Notes under the pieces: model-generated
Database searches by the model: none
What the model was told of the DNA's origin: nothing
What the model saw: only the letters and a program-made list of their open reading frames with translations
Assembly (NCBI GenBank): GCA_021159845.1
Contig: JAGHDS010000176.1
Coordinates: 1 to 10,918 of the forward strand
Direction: 5' to 3'
Origin: Anaerolineae bacterium
GTDB taxonomy: Bacteria > Chloroflexota > Anaerolineae > DUEN01
Length of the DNA stretch: 10,918 bases
Shown here: positions 1-6,916 of the stretch, in pieces
How the letters are laid out: each line of letters opens with the position of its first letter
Numbering within the stretch: the stretch's first letter is position 1
Program-made: the position numbers and the translations under genes

Positions 1-1526
1 ATCCTGACTCGCGCTATCCACGAACCCTCCTTATCCCGTGACGATCGATTAGGCCACCGCTCCAACGCCCGGGCAACGTTCTCTGGCAACGCACTGCCCG
101 CGCGATCCCGAAGGAACGCCAACACGCGGTTCACCGGAATTCCCTGGAATTCCGCGCGACGTAACCCCGTACGGGTGATCCGGTACCGGAAGGGATCCGA
201 TGAGCCGGCCTTAGGTGTGGACATCCAGGCAGTGAAGCGGGCCACCCGCAAGCGATCGTAGCACGAAACCGTCTGCGGAACCAATACCGTGAAGTCATCC
301 ATCACCGTGATCTTACCCGGCGATGTCGTGGGCGGCAGGGTGTCGTTGATCAGCGCATGTCCAGCCTCCGTCACAGCGAAGGCCCCACCGTCTGGCGCCA
401 GGGCGTCAACCCCGAACCAGTGTAATGGATCCGTCACCAAATACCGGATGAGCCGCCCTTCCACGTCATCCCAATGCTCAATCCCCCGCAAATACTCACC
501 GCTATCCGCCGAGCGAATGTACCACGAATCGTAATCGCCGTCGGGACGCAGGAAATCCGGCGCGACCGATTGGACGGCAGCCACGAACTCGTCGATCCGA
601 TACCATTCTCCCGGTTGCTGTTGTCCCAGCCGAGCCAGCAAGCGTCGGCGAGCCCCCACAGGGTCCTCACGCCACCCTCCCTCGCAGATCAGCCCGGGCA
701 GCCGGCGCAGATCGCTCCAGGTGTCATCATGCTGCCAGGCGGTCCACAACGTCTTCCACTGCGACGCACGCCCTGCCTCAAGCCATTGGGATACGGGCGC
801 AGATCGTAATCTTACCGCCCCGTCACTCTCCCTGCACCAGTCCAGCCGGTCCATCAGATGCAGCAGCAAGGCTAACCTGCCTCCCCCCTCCGAGCTGAGC
901 GGCTCTGACGGAGGCACCATCAGCCAGTTCGATAGGGATCGTAAGGAGGACGGATGCCAACGCTCGCCGCGACGGCGCATACCCTCCACCAGGATGAGGG
1001 CCAACATTGTCGTAATGTCTTGCACCAACGCATCCCTGTGATCGATCGCGCTGGATGGCGGCGGCACCGATCGAAGGGATAGAGCGCCGTTATCCCGCCT
1101 CGGCAATAGGGCCAAGATCTCTTCCGGCAAGAAGATGATCTCCGCCACGACGCCCTCCAGCTCCGCGAATCCCCGGAAGATCCATCCGCGATACCATAGT
1201 TCCTCGGCCGGGCCAGTGGGAGATTCCCAGGGTTGCTCACGGGTAAGCCGCCCTGGTCCTAAGAAACGGATCTCCCCATAGCGCTCTTGGAACAACGTCG
1301 CGTGGATGCGCCCACCGGAGGCCGCCAACGCATCCAGGGCATCCAGGGCACCCTGGGACAGCTCCGTCAGGTCCCGCGCCACAACCCCCGGGTCCGAGAG
1401 CACCGCCGCCAACTCAGCGGCAATCTCCGTCTGTTTGCGGGCATGGAGCTTGACCCCACGCAACTGCGCGATCACGCGTAGCAGGGCGAGAGGGTGCTCA
1501 ACCAGGCATCGCTCTAAGCTATACAT
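1..1526 (-). CDS. Helicase-associated (XPB/Ssl2 N-terminal-like, Helicase_C_3-type) protein, C-terminus beyond window
   Basis: An uninterrupted minus-strand frame runs from the ATG at 1526 off the left edge, so 508 residues are visible and the C-terminus is missing. It begins MYSLERCLVEHPLALL and continues with an alpha-helical, winged-helix-like N-terminal part. Segments such as RFLGPGRLTREQPWE and PDFLRPDGDYDSWYIR are of a kind I recognise from Chloroflexota helicase-associated proteins. From about residue 403 the sequence resembles the Helicase_C_3 / XPB-Ssl2 N-terminal-like domain: ITVMDDFTVLVPQTV, then YRITRTGLRRAEFQG and VLAFLRDRAGSALPENV. No Walker A or DEAD/H motif is visible, so this looks like a stand-alone accessory domain and not an active helicase. 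A role in DNA binding or repair is inferred from the family only. It is divergent from the DUF1232 gene; no clear -35/-10 pair was found for it. The product class is fairly sure, the cellular role unknown. Confidence 0.8.
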   Translation of the reverse strand, partial: MYSLERCLVEHPLALLRVIAQLRGVKLHARKQTEIAAELAAVLSDPGVVARDLTELSQGALDALDALAASGGRIHATLFQERYGEIRFLGPGRLTREQPWESPTGPAEELWYRGWIFRGFAELEGVVAEIIFLPEEILALLPRRDNGALSLRSVPPPSSAIDHRDALVQDITTMLALILVEGMRRRGERWHPSSLRSLSNWLMVPPSEPLSSEGGGRLALLLHLMDRLDWCRESDGAVRLRSAPVSQWLEAGRASQWKTLWTAWQHDDTWSDLRRLPGLICEGGWREDPVGARRRLLARLGQQQPGEWYRIDEFVAAVQSVAPDFLRPDGDYDSWYIRSADSGEYLRGIEHWDDVEGRLIRYLVTDPLHWFGVDALAPDGGAFAVTEAGHALINDTLPPTTSPGKITVMDDFTVLVPQTVSCYDRLRVARFTAWMSTPKAGSSDPFRYRITRTGLRRAEFQGIPVNRVLAFLRDRAGSALPENVARALERWPNRSSRDKEGSWIARVR

Positions 1527-1552
1527 GTCACCATCCCGATCTCTAGACGATC

Positions 1553-1581
1553 TTGCCAAACCCGACTGTCACACATATAAT
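1553..1581 (+). promoter_or_regulatory. Sigma70-type promoter of the DUF1232 gene
   Basis: TTGCCA (1553-1558) and a perfect TATAAT (1576-1581) are separated by exactly 17 bp. The predicted start of transcription is near 1588, about 65 nt before the preferred ATG at 1652. The -10 box lies inside an inverted repeat (1565-1600). Confidence 0.75.
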
Positions 1582-1600
1582 AGTGCTAGCTCCTGACAGT
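1565..1600. promoter_or_regulatory. Candidate operator: 7-bp inverted repeat around the -10 box
   Basis: ACTGTCA (1565-1571) and TGACAGT (1594-1600) are perfect inverted copies, 22 bp apart. They flank the TATAAT box and the predicted transcription start of the DUF1232 gene, in the intergenic region shared with the divergent helicase-like gene. A bound repressor here would cover the promoter. The regulator is unknown. The arms are short enough that chance cannot be excluded. Confidence 0.35.
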
Positions 1601-1640
1601 TCGTTCTTTCGTAGAAAGGCTACGCCTGCCGGGAATCGTT

Positions 1641-1645
1641 GGAGG
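1641..1645 (+). promoter_or_regulatory. Ribosome binding site deciding the DUF1232 start
   Basis: GGAGG lies 6 nt before the ATG at 1652. An in-frame TTG at 1553 would give 33 more residues, but it coincides with the -35 box and lies upstream of the predicted transcript start. The ATG at 1652 is therefore chosen. Confidence 0.75.
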
Positions 1646-1651
1646 CTTGAT

Positions 1652-2014
1652 ATGAGGTGGCCCAAAGAGGCGAGATCATCTCCCAGCTTTTGGGCGGAGT
1701 TATGGCGCACGTTGCGCCTGGCCTGGCGTCTATTGGGCGACCGCCGTGTCTCGCCATTCCTGAAAGTTCTGGTTCCCGGTCTGGCTGTCGTTTATCTTCT
1801 CTTCCCTATTGACGTTGTGCCCGACGGACTCCCGGGGCTTGGCCAGCTCGACGACCTGGCGATCCTGATCCTGGCGGCACGCTTGTTGGTCGAGATGAGC
1901 CCACCGTCTGTAGTTGCGCAGTACGAATCCGAGCTGCGCGGCAAGACGGGCAGCCAAACCGATATGACATCCCCTGAGGATGTGATGGATGCTGAGTATC
2001 GCGTCATCGAATAA
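1652..2014 (+). CDS. DUF1232 / YkvA-like small membrane protein
   Basis: This is a 120-residue protein starting at the ATG behind a GGAGG site. The diagnostic DUF1232 signature occupies about residues 48-72: a hydrophobic segment running into LLFPIDVVPDGLPGLGQLDD, with the conserved P-x-D-x-x-PD and paired Asp (67-68), then a second hydrophobic helix (ILILAARLLV). The N-terminal 30 residues are basic and rich in Trp and Leu. The C-terminal tail from about 90 is hydrophilic and acidic. Length fits the family. DUF1232 proteins are small membrane-associated proteins with no settled biochemical role, so no function is assigned. The gene has its own promoter and a possible operator, and is followed 115 bp later by the co-oriented MerR-type gene, which may be read from the same transcript or its own weaker promoter. 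Confidence 0.85.
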   Translation: MRWPKEARSSPSFWAELWRTLRLAWRLLGDRRVSPFLKVLVPGLAVVYLLFPIDVVPDGLPGLGQLDDLAILILAARLLVEMSPPSVVAQYESELRGKTGSQTDMTSPEDVMDAEYRVIE

Positions 2015-2078
2015 CTAGTCTCGCAAGCCGAGCAAGGTCGCGCCCGATTCTTCTCAGCCGTCATGGCACCGGCGCTCA

Positions 2079-2107
2079 TTGGCATGATAGCACATCTTGT
2101 GTAAGAC
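2079..2107 (+). promoter_or_regulatory. Possible promoter of the MerR-type gene
   Basis: TTGGCA (2079-2084) and TAAGAC (2102-2107) are 17 bp apart. The -35 is good and the -10 is weak. Transcription would begin near 2113, leaving a very short leader that still contains the AGGAG site. Read-through from the DUF1232 gene is an alternative, since no terminator is evident between them. Confidence 0.35.
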
Positions 2108-2129
2108 CCACAATGACCAGGAGTGATCC

Positions 2130-2792
2130 ATGAGCCAGCAAAACCTTCGCCGACCCGCTGAAGTCGCCGCCCGCTTGGGTGTATCCACATCCACGCTGCG
2201 GCGCTGGTCTCAGCGCTTCAGCGAGTACCTCTCGCCCGAAGCCGGTGAAACCGCCGGCTCAGAAGATTCAAATGGTGCCCATCGGCATTACACGGACGAG
2301 GATTTGACCACCCTTTTGACGATCAAGGGGCTTCTCGCGGAAGGATTCACGTATCAACAGGTCGAGCAGCACTTGTCTGCCCTCCATAGCAATCACTCAG
2401 AGACATCATCTCGTTCGTTGGTCTCTGCTGAGTCCAGCCTGCCTGCTTTGGCACCGGCCGTCTCTATGCTGGCGGACACGCTACACACGGTCGCCGATGG
2501 CCAGCAGGCCATCCTGAACGCTCAGCAGGCCAACCGTGAACTAATGGGGGTTGTAGTGCAGGACAACTTCAACATCAAGGAAGAAAATACCAAGCTGCGG
2601 GACCGTATGTTGGAGTTAGAGAGGACGCTGGCGGAGATGCGTCGGCAAGAGGACGCTCATCGAGCACAGTTGGAGAGTCGCATGAAAGCCGTCGAATCTA
2701 CACTCGACCGCATCGCCGACCAACTGTCCTCCATGCAAGAGCAAACCAGCCAGCGCAACCGTGGGCTCCTAGGCTGGCTGACCGGTCGTTAG
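2130..2792 (+). CDS. MerR-type DNA-binding protein with C-terminal coiled coil and amphipathic tail
   Basis: This is a 220-residue protein. AGGAG (2119-2123) lies 6 nt before the ATG. Residues 8-85 form a MerR-like winged helix-turn-helix: PAEVAARLGVSTSTLRRWSQRF, then an unusually long, acidic wing insert (about 34-50), HRHYTDEDL, and GLLAEGFTYQQVEQHL. A low-complexity linker follows (86-110). Residues 115-207 are strongly heptad-like and charged, a long coiled coil expected to mediate dimerisation. The protein ends in RGLLGWLTGR, a short amphipathic basic and aromatic tail. There is no ligand-binding effector domain of the classical MerR kind. The architecture (MerR wHTH, coiled coil, short tail) recalls RacA, TubY and DUF3967-type DNA-organising or segregation proteins more than metal or drug sensors. 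That resemblance is architectural inference. The gene ends before a strong terminator. Confidence 0.8.
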   Translation: MSQQNLRRPAEVAARLGVSTSTLRRWSQRFSEYLSPEAGETAGSEDSNGAHRHYTDEDLTTLLTIKGLLAEGFTYQQVEQHLSALHSNHSETSSRSLVSAESSLPALAPAVSMLADTLHTVADGQQAILNAQQANRELMGVVVQDNFNIKEENTKLRDRMLELERTLAEMRRQEDAHRAQLESRMKAVESTLDRIADQLSSMQEQTSQRNRGLLGWLTGR

Positions 2793-2845
2793 CCGCGCAG
2801 AAGTGCTCTGCCAGGGTCTCCTGTTGGTTCACGTTTGAGATGGCA

Positions 2846-2882
2846 AAAAAGGTGGGCTAACTCGGTATAAGCCCACCTTTTT
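2846..2882. terminator. Bidirectional rho-independent terminator between the MerR-type gene and rimO
   Basis: AAAAAGGTGGGCT (2846-2858) and AGCCCACCTTTTT (2870-2882) are perfect complements, enclosing an 11-nt loop. The GC core is 7 bp (GGTGGGC/GCCCACC). Five T residues follow on the plus strand, and on the minus strand six T residues follow (complement of A 2845-2850). It can stop the MerR-type transcript and the convergent rimO transcript. Confidence 0.9.
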
Positions 2883-2924
2883 GTATTAGTATTTATTTGT
2901 TATTTCCTGCTGTTGTGTCTCAGG

Positions 2925-4271
2925 CTATCCCTTTTGCAGCTTCTCCATATATGTCATATGTACAGGCTCTCCTTCCAAGTCGTACTCCATAGCCCCTGTC
3001 ACACGCACGGGCATGATCTCGCCGATCGACGCCTCGCTAGGGAACAGGACCAGCCCATCTACCTCGGGAGCGTCCCGGTAGGATCGCCCGTAGCTGATGC
3101 CATGATCGTGACCCTCTACCAATACGTTGAGCACCCGCCCGATCTGCTCTCGATTGCGTTGCAGAGAGATGCGCTGTTGTAATTCCATGAGGCGTTTCCG
3201 GCGTTCTGCTTTCACTTCGTCTGGAATTTGATCAGGTAGCGACGCCGCTGGCGTACCCGGCTCTGGACTGAATTCAAATACGCCCACTTTATCAAAGCGC
3301 ACCTCAGCGACGAAGTCCAACAGGGTTTGGAACTCCGCCTCTGTCTCGCCTGGATATCCCACGATGAACGTGGTGCGCAGCGCGATGTCCGGCATAGCCT
3401 GGCGCAGTTTTTCGATGTGGTCCAGAGCATGTTCGGGGGCCGGCCTGCGCATACGACGCAGGGTATCCGGGTGGGCGTGTTGCAGTGGCATATCCAGGTA
3501 GTGGACGATGGGGGGAAGCTCGGCCATTGTCTCGATGACGGCATCCGTCACATGCCCCGGGTAGGCGTACATAAGCCGCAACCACTGCAATCCGGGCACC
3601 TGTCGGACAAGCGCTCGCAGCAGTCGAGGCAGTCCATCGCGCTCGCCACGATCCCACCCGTATGCAGTGGTATCCTGGGCTACCAAGACGATCTCCCTCG
3701 CTCCCTGGGCGACCAGGGCATTTGCCTCGTCCACCAACGCCGCGATCGGCCGACTGTGCAATCGCCCCTTGATGCTGGGAATCGTACAGAAGGCACAAGA
3801 CGCGTCGCAGCCATCGCTGATCTTGAGATAAGCGCTGCCCCCCACGGCCGGTGGGCGTTCCCAAGCACCCTCCAACCGTACCTCTGGGTCACCGAGAAGC
3901 TGATAGCGTTCACGACGGCGTCTGTGCTGTAACATTCTGACTAGCCGAGTGATCTCCATCCAGCGCCTGGTTCCCAGCACCCCGTCGATCTTGGGAACGC
4001 ACTGGATGATCTGCTCTCCCAGACGTTGGGCCAGGCAACCCGCGGCGATGAGCATTTGCCCGCGGCGTTTCCCGGCAGCGAGCTTCCTCAATACCTCGAT
4101 GGATTCCTCTTGGGCCGCCTGGAGGAAGCCACATGTGTTGACGATAAGGATGTCCGCCTCATCGGGATTGCGGGTTGCGTAGAAGCCCTCTCGCCGTAAC
4201 AGCATCGCCATCGCTTCGCTATCCACAAGGTTCTTGGGACATCCCAGCGTAAGCAGGTAATATGTGGTCAC
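2925..4271 (-). CDS. rimO: Ribosomal protein S12 (Asp89) methylthiotransferase RimO
   Basis: This is a 448-residue radical-SAM methylthiotransferase that adds a methylthio group to the conserved Asp of ribosomal protein S12. All three domains are present. The N-terminal UPF0004 part carries Cys11 (LGCPKN), Cys47 (NTCGF) and Cys79 (GCLAQ), which ligate the auxiliary cluster. The radical-SAM core has Cys155, Cys159 and Cys162 (CDASCAFCTIPSIKGR). A C-terminal TRAM-like region runs from about 375 to the end. The YLKISDGCDxxCxFCTIP style and the length match RimO better than MiaB or MtaB. The start is GTG at 4271, supported by GGAGGG (4282-4277, 5 nt away). The gene lies 78 bp downstream of the RodZ-like gene, with a strong hairpin between them, and ends 42 bp from the shared terminator. 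Confidence 0.93.
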   Translation of the reverse strand: MTTYYLLTLGCPKNLVDSEAMAMLLRREGFYATRNPDEADILIVNTCGFLQAAQEESIEVLRKLAAGKRRGQMLIAAGCLAQRLGEQIIQCVPKIDGVLGTRRWMEITRLVRMLQHRRRRERYQLLGDPEVRLEGAWERPPAVGGSAYLKISDGCDASCAFCTIPSIKGRLHSRPIAALVDEANALVAQGAREIVLVAQDTTAYGWDRGERDGLPRLLRALVRQVPGLQWLRLMYAYPGHVTDAVIETMAELPPIVHYLDMPLQHAHPDTLRRMRRPAPEHALDHIEKLRQAMPDIALRTTFIVGYPGETEAEFQTLLDFVAEVRFDKVGVFEFSPEPGTPAASLPDQIPDEVKAERRKRLMELQQRISLQRNREQIGRVLNVLVEGHDHGISYGRSYRDAPEVDGLVLFPSEASIGEIMPVRVTGAMEYDLEGEPVHMTYMEKLQKG

Positions 4272-4276
4272 AAAGG

Positions 4277-4282
4277 CCCTCC
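4277..4282 (-). promoter_or_regulatory. Ribosome binding site of rimO
   Basis: On the minus strand GGAGGG occurs 5 nt before the GTG start at 4271 and fixes this non-ATG start. It begins only 6 nt after the end of the inverted repeat at 4289-4320. Confidence 0.75.
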
Positions 4283-4288
4283 ATGCGC

Positions 4289-4320
4289 AAAAGCACCGGC
4301 AGTGGACTGCCGGTGCTTTT
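4289..4320 (-). terminator. Strong hairpin (terminator or attenuator) between the RodZ-like gene and rimO
   Basis: AAAAGCACCGGCAGT (4289-4303) and ACTGCCGGTGCTTTT (4306-4320) are perfect 15-bp inverted copies with only two bases between them, giving about 14 bp of usable stem. On the minus strand it ends in four T residues, then GCGC, so the U-tract is short. It lies 29 bp after the RodZ-like stop codon and directly before the rimO ribosome binding site. It could be an incomplete terminator, an RNA-processing site or an attenuator. Confidence 0.7.
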
Positions 4321-4349
4321 CATCTGATGTGATTCGCGTCGGAAGCCGA

Positions 4350-5342
4350 TCATCCAGCTGGTGTGGGTGTCGGAATAGGTGTGGAAGTTATGATAGGCTC
4401 TACCCCCCCACCAGCAGCCGGTTTCTCTTCCGTCGCTACGGTCGGTGCTAGCTCCACCACTCGACCCTCCTCCCAGGTCCATGTCCGCTCGACCACTTGG
4501 CCAGGCTCTCCCATAGTCCCGAGATCCTGGCCATCGATTAGTATCTCCACGCCGCCCGCGTTACCTGAGCGCACGGTCACACTTCGCTTACCCACCCATT
4601 CGCGCTCGTCACCAGGCTCCAGGATGGTCTCCAGGGCCACCTGTCCGTCCACGACGACGCGTAACCAGGCCCGCTCGGTGATCCGGGTGACGATACGGAT
4701 CTCATCCTTATGGGTGGGCTTGATTGGCACGGGCGTTGGTGTATGGGTGGGTATAGAAGTTGGCGTAGGTGTAGGTGTAGGCAGCAGGAACACGCCTACA
4801 GTCGGGGTCGTCGCCGGCTCCGTCGGCGTAGATGCATGAGTAGGCGTGAAAGTCGGGCGTGCTGTAGGTGAGGCGGGCGCAGGAGCCGTCGGAGTTGTAG
4901 CGGCGTGGGGTATCCAGGACGTCAGGGAGTATGGGTAACGCGTTATAGCCCACCCCGCGGCGATAAGCAGGGCTGCGACGATCACGCCCATGACGATCCA
5001 CCGTAAGCGCGATGAGGAGCCGGGCTCATCCTCAATTTTCAGATCGAATTCGATGGGACGGTAATCAACGGGGCGAGACGGGGACACATCGGCGAGTGAT
5101 TGATCGCTCTCCCCACATTCCTCCTGTCGTCGAGTAAGCAATTCTTCAGCGTTCAAACCTAGGAACAGGGCATAGTTGCGCAGGAACCCCCGGCCGACTG
5201 TCTCGCTGGGTAAGGCCGCCCAGTCATCTGACTCCAGCGCAGATAGATAGTACTGACGGATACGTGTAGCCTCTTCTACCTCCGCTAGAGACAGGCCGCG
5301 TGCCTCGCGTGCCTCGCGCAGCCACTGGCCTAGGTCGCTCAT
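4350..5342 (-). CDS. RodZ-like membrane protein: N-terminal HTH, one TM, Pro/Thr linker, DUF4115-like domain
   Basis: This is a 330-residue protein. Residues 4-66 are a RodZ-type helix-turn-helix domain: LGQWLREAREARGLSLAEV, then TRIRQYYLSALE and GRGFLRNYALFLGL. One membrane segment lies at about 114-134. Residues 145-210 are a Pro/Thr-rich low-complexity linker with runs of PT dipeptides. Residues 213-290 form a beta-rich extracytoplasmic domain of the DUF4115 kind (IRITERAWLRVVVDGQV-like, GKRSVTVRSGNAGG). A second short Pro/Thr tail ends the protein. In the RodZ family the cytoplasmic HTH binds MreB and supports cell shape; no mreB lies in this window, so a shape role is inferred from family alone. 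A good promoter lies directly upstream (5383-5411). rimO follows in the same orientation. Confidence 0.85.
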   Translation of the reverse strand: MSDLGQWLREAREARGLSLAEVEEATRIRQYYLSALESDDWAALPSETVGRGFLRNYALFLGLNAEELLTRRQEECGESDQSLADVSPSRPVDYRPIEFDLKIEDEPGSSSRLRWIVMGVIVAALLIAAGWAITRYPYSLTSWIPHAATTPTAPAPASPTARPTFTPTHASTPTEPATTPTVGVFLLPTPTPTPTSIPTHTPTPVPIKPTHKDEIRIVTRITERAWLRVVVDGQVALETILEPGDEREWVGKRSVTVRSGNAGGVEILIDGQDLGTMGEPGQVVERTWTWEEGRVVELAPTVATEEKPAAGGGVEPIITSTPIPTPTPAG

Positions 5343-5382
5343 TCAGTGCCCCTCTCCAAGTTAAGTCTCCTTTTGTGTTTTC

Positions 5383-5411
5383 ACTATACCCTCGCCGTGG
5401 CTAAAAGTCAA
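5383..5411 (-). promoter_or_regulatory. Sigma70-type promoter of the RodZ-like gene
   Basis: On the minus strand TTGACT (5411-5406) and TATAGT (5388-5383) are separated by 17 bp. Transcription should start near 5376, giving a leader of about 34 nt. It lies within the 118-bp gap after the MATE gene, so the RodZ-like gene and possibly rimO can be expressed independently of the genes upstream. Confidence 0.75.
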
Positions 5412-5428
5412 GACGATGCCTGCCACGG
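5395..5428. promoter_or_regulatory. Inverted repeat around the -35 box of the RodZ-like promoter
   Basis: CCGTGGC (5395-5401) and GCCACGG (5422-5428) are perfect 7-bp inverted copies, 20 bp apart. They straddle the -35 element at 5406-5411. It may be an operator, or a weak hairpin at the end of the MATE transcript; no T-tract supports the second reading. Confidence 0.3.
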
Positions 5429-5460
5429 TGTGAACCTTCATCCTGACGACAGGGCGACGG

Positions 5461-6861
5461 TTACACGTCGATCGTCTTCCACCGCCCGCGGCGGTAAAAG
5501 TAGGCCATCAGAGTGGCCCGGCCGGTCCAATCGATGACGGTCCCTGCCCATACGCCAGCCAGCCCTAGTCCCAAGGTGATGGCTAACACGTACACCATAG
5601 GGATGCGTAGGAGGAAGATACCCGCCAGAGATACCTGCAATGGGGATCGCGTATCGCCTGCACCGCGCAGAGCTCCTCCCAAGACCATGTAGATTGCCAT
5701 GCCAATCTGCTCGAACGCGCCGATGCGCAGGGCGAGCGCAGCTAAATCCACCACTTTGGGCGTTGCCCCATACAATTGCGCCAATGGTCGGTTGGCGAAG
5801 AAGAAGAGCATTCCGACCACGCTCATAATGAGCAAAGCATATCGGGCAGCGATCGCCACGCTGCGCTCTGCTAGGTGAGGATGTCGAGCTCCTAACGCCT
5901 GCCCCACTAAGGTGCTGGTTGCTATCGAAAGCCCAAATCCCGGCATGAAGGAGAGAGATTCCATGCTCTCGGCCACCTGATGAGCAGCCAGGGTAGTCGT
6001 TCCCAATAGCGCGATGATGCGGGTGAAGATGGCCCACCCGGCGCGCTGCACCAGGTATTCCCCCGAGGCAGGCGTTGCCACCCGGATCAACGTGCTCACG
6101 AGCCCTGGATCCCAACGGAAAATGGCGCGTAATGGGATCCTGATAGGAGTGCCGCCAAGCAGCAAGAGCAGCAACGCTATTGTGCCCCCGATGGCTCGGG
6201 AGGTTCCCGCCGCTATTCCGGCCCCCACGACTCCGTAGGCGGGCAGGGGGCCTACACCAAACACGAGGAGATAAGTACCGATGATGTTCAGCAAGTTCAT
6301 GATCAGGGTGATATTCATCGGCGTCCGGGTATCCCCAGCCCCCCGCATGATGCCGCTCAAGACGCTCAGAGGAAATCCCAGCAGGGAGATACCCACCGTC
6401 CAGCGCAGGTAACGCCCACCGGCTTCGACGACATCAGGGGCCACTCCCATAAGCCTCATGCCCCACTCTGCGTTCGGGAAGAGAATTGCGACAACCAGGA
6501 TTGAGCCCAAATAGCTTAGCAAGACCGCCTGCCCGCCGGCTGCCTGGGCTCGCTCCCTATCCTGGGCTCCCCAAGACCGAGCCACTATGGCGGTCGCGCT
6601 AATAGCCAGCGCCATGAAAACCGCGTCCGAGGCCCAGGCGAGTACGCCAGCAACGCTCACAGCTGCTAGCGCGGTCTCGTCTCGTAACCACCCGATGATC
6701 AGCGTGTTGGCGATGTACACGGCTGTCATCAACACATTCTCGATCACAGCCGGGATGGCCAACCGGATCAGGTTGCCATGCAAAGTCTCCTCGGAGAGGA
6801 CCAGATTCTGGCCAGCCGAAGCCTGGTTTCCAGACCACATCCAGCGTAGCACTCGCAGCAT
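5461..6861 (-). CDS. MATE family efflux transporter or flippase
   Basis: This is a 466-residue polytopic membrane protein with the two-lobe pseudo-repeat of MATE proteins. The paired signatures MRGAGDTRTP (172-181) and RGAGDTRSP (399-407) occupy equivalent places in the two halves. The second half opens with AAHQVAESMESLSFMPGFG and VGQALGA (292-325). About twelve membrane helices can be drawn, and the length is typical. MATE proteins export drugs or metabolites driven by Na+ or H+, and related MOP-superfamily members flip lipid-linked substrates. The substrate cannot be read here. The start is ATG 6861 with GGAGG 9 nt upstream; a nearer ATG at 6868 is out of frame. It follows the UbiA gene by 55 bp, so a lipid or isoprenoid substrate is conceivable, but this is inference. 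Confidence 0.9.
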   Translation of the reverse strand: MLRVLRWMWSGNQASAGQNLVLSEETLHGNLIRLAIPAVIENVLMTAVYIANTLIIGWLRDETALAAVSVAGVLAWASDAVFMALAISATAIVARSWGAQDRERAQAAGGQAVLLSYLGSILVVAILFPNAEWGMRLMGVAPDVVEAGGRYLRWTVGISLLGFPLSVLSGIMRGAGDTRTPMNITLIMNLLNIIGTYLLVFGVGPLPAYGVVGAGIAAGTSRAIGGTIALLLLLLGGTPIRIPLRAIFRWDPGLVSTLIRVATPASGEYLVQRAGWAIFTRIIALLGTTTLAAHQVAESMESLSFMPGFGLSIATSTLVGQALGARHPHLAERSVAIAARYALLIMSVVGMLFFFANRPLAQLYGATPKVVDLAALALRIGAFEQIGMAIYMVLGGALRGAGDTRSPLQVSLAGIFLLRIPMVYVLAITLGLGLAGVWAGTVIDWTGRATLMAYFYRRGRWKTIDV

Positions 6862-6916
6862 TGCGCATTGCCTCCACTGTTGTACGCCAGGGCGTGTAGA
6901 TGCATTGCGTCGCAGG

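Noticed and set aside
1577..1605. Divergent minus-strand promoter using TATTAT (1582-1577) for the helicase-like gene
   Set aside because: No acceptable -35 hexamer is found at 16-18 bp.
1553..1651. In-frame upstream extension of the DUF1232 protein from a TTG at 1553
   Set aside because: The TTG overlaps the -35 box and precedes the predicted transcript start; ATG 1652 has GGAGG at ideal distance.
2061..2100. Sigma54-type (-24/-12) promoter before the MerR-type gene
   Set aside because: TGGCAT and TGGCAC occur but no TTGC-like -12 element follows at the required spacing.
4735..4800. Apparent short tandem repeat on the plus strand
   Set aside because: It is the codon-level repeat of the Pro/Thr linker of the RodZ-like protein, not an independent DNA repeat.
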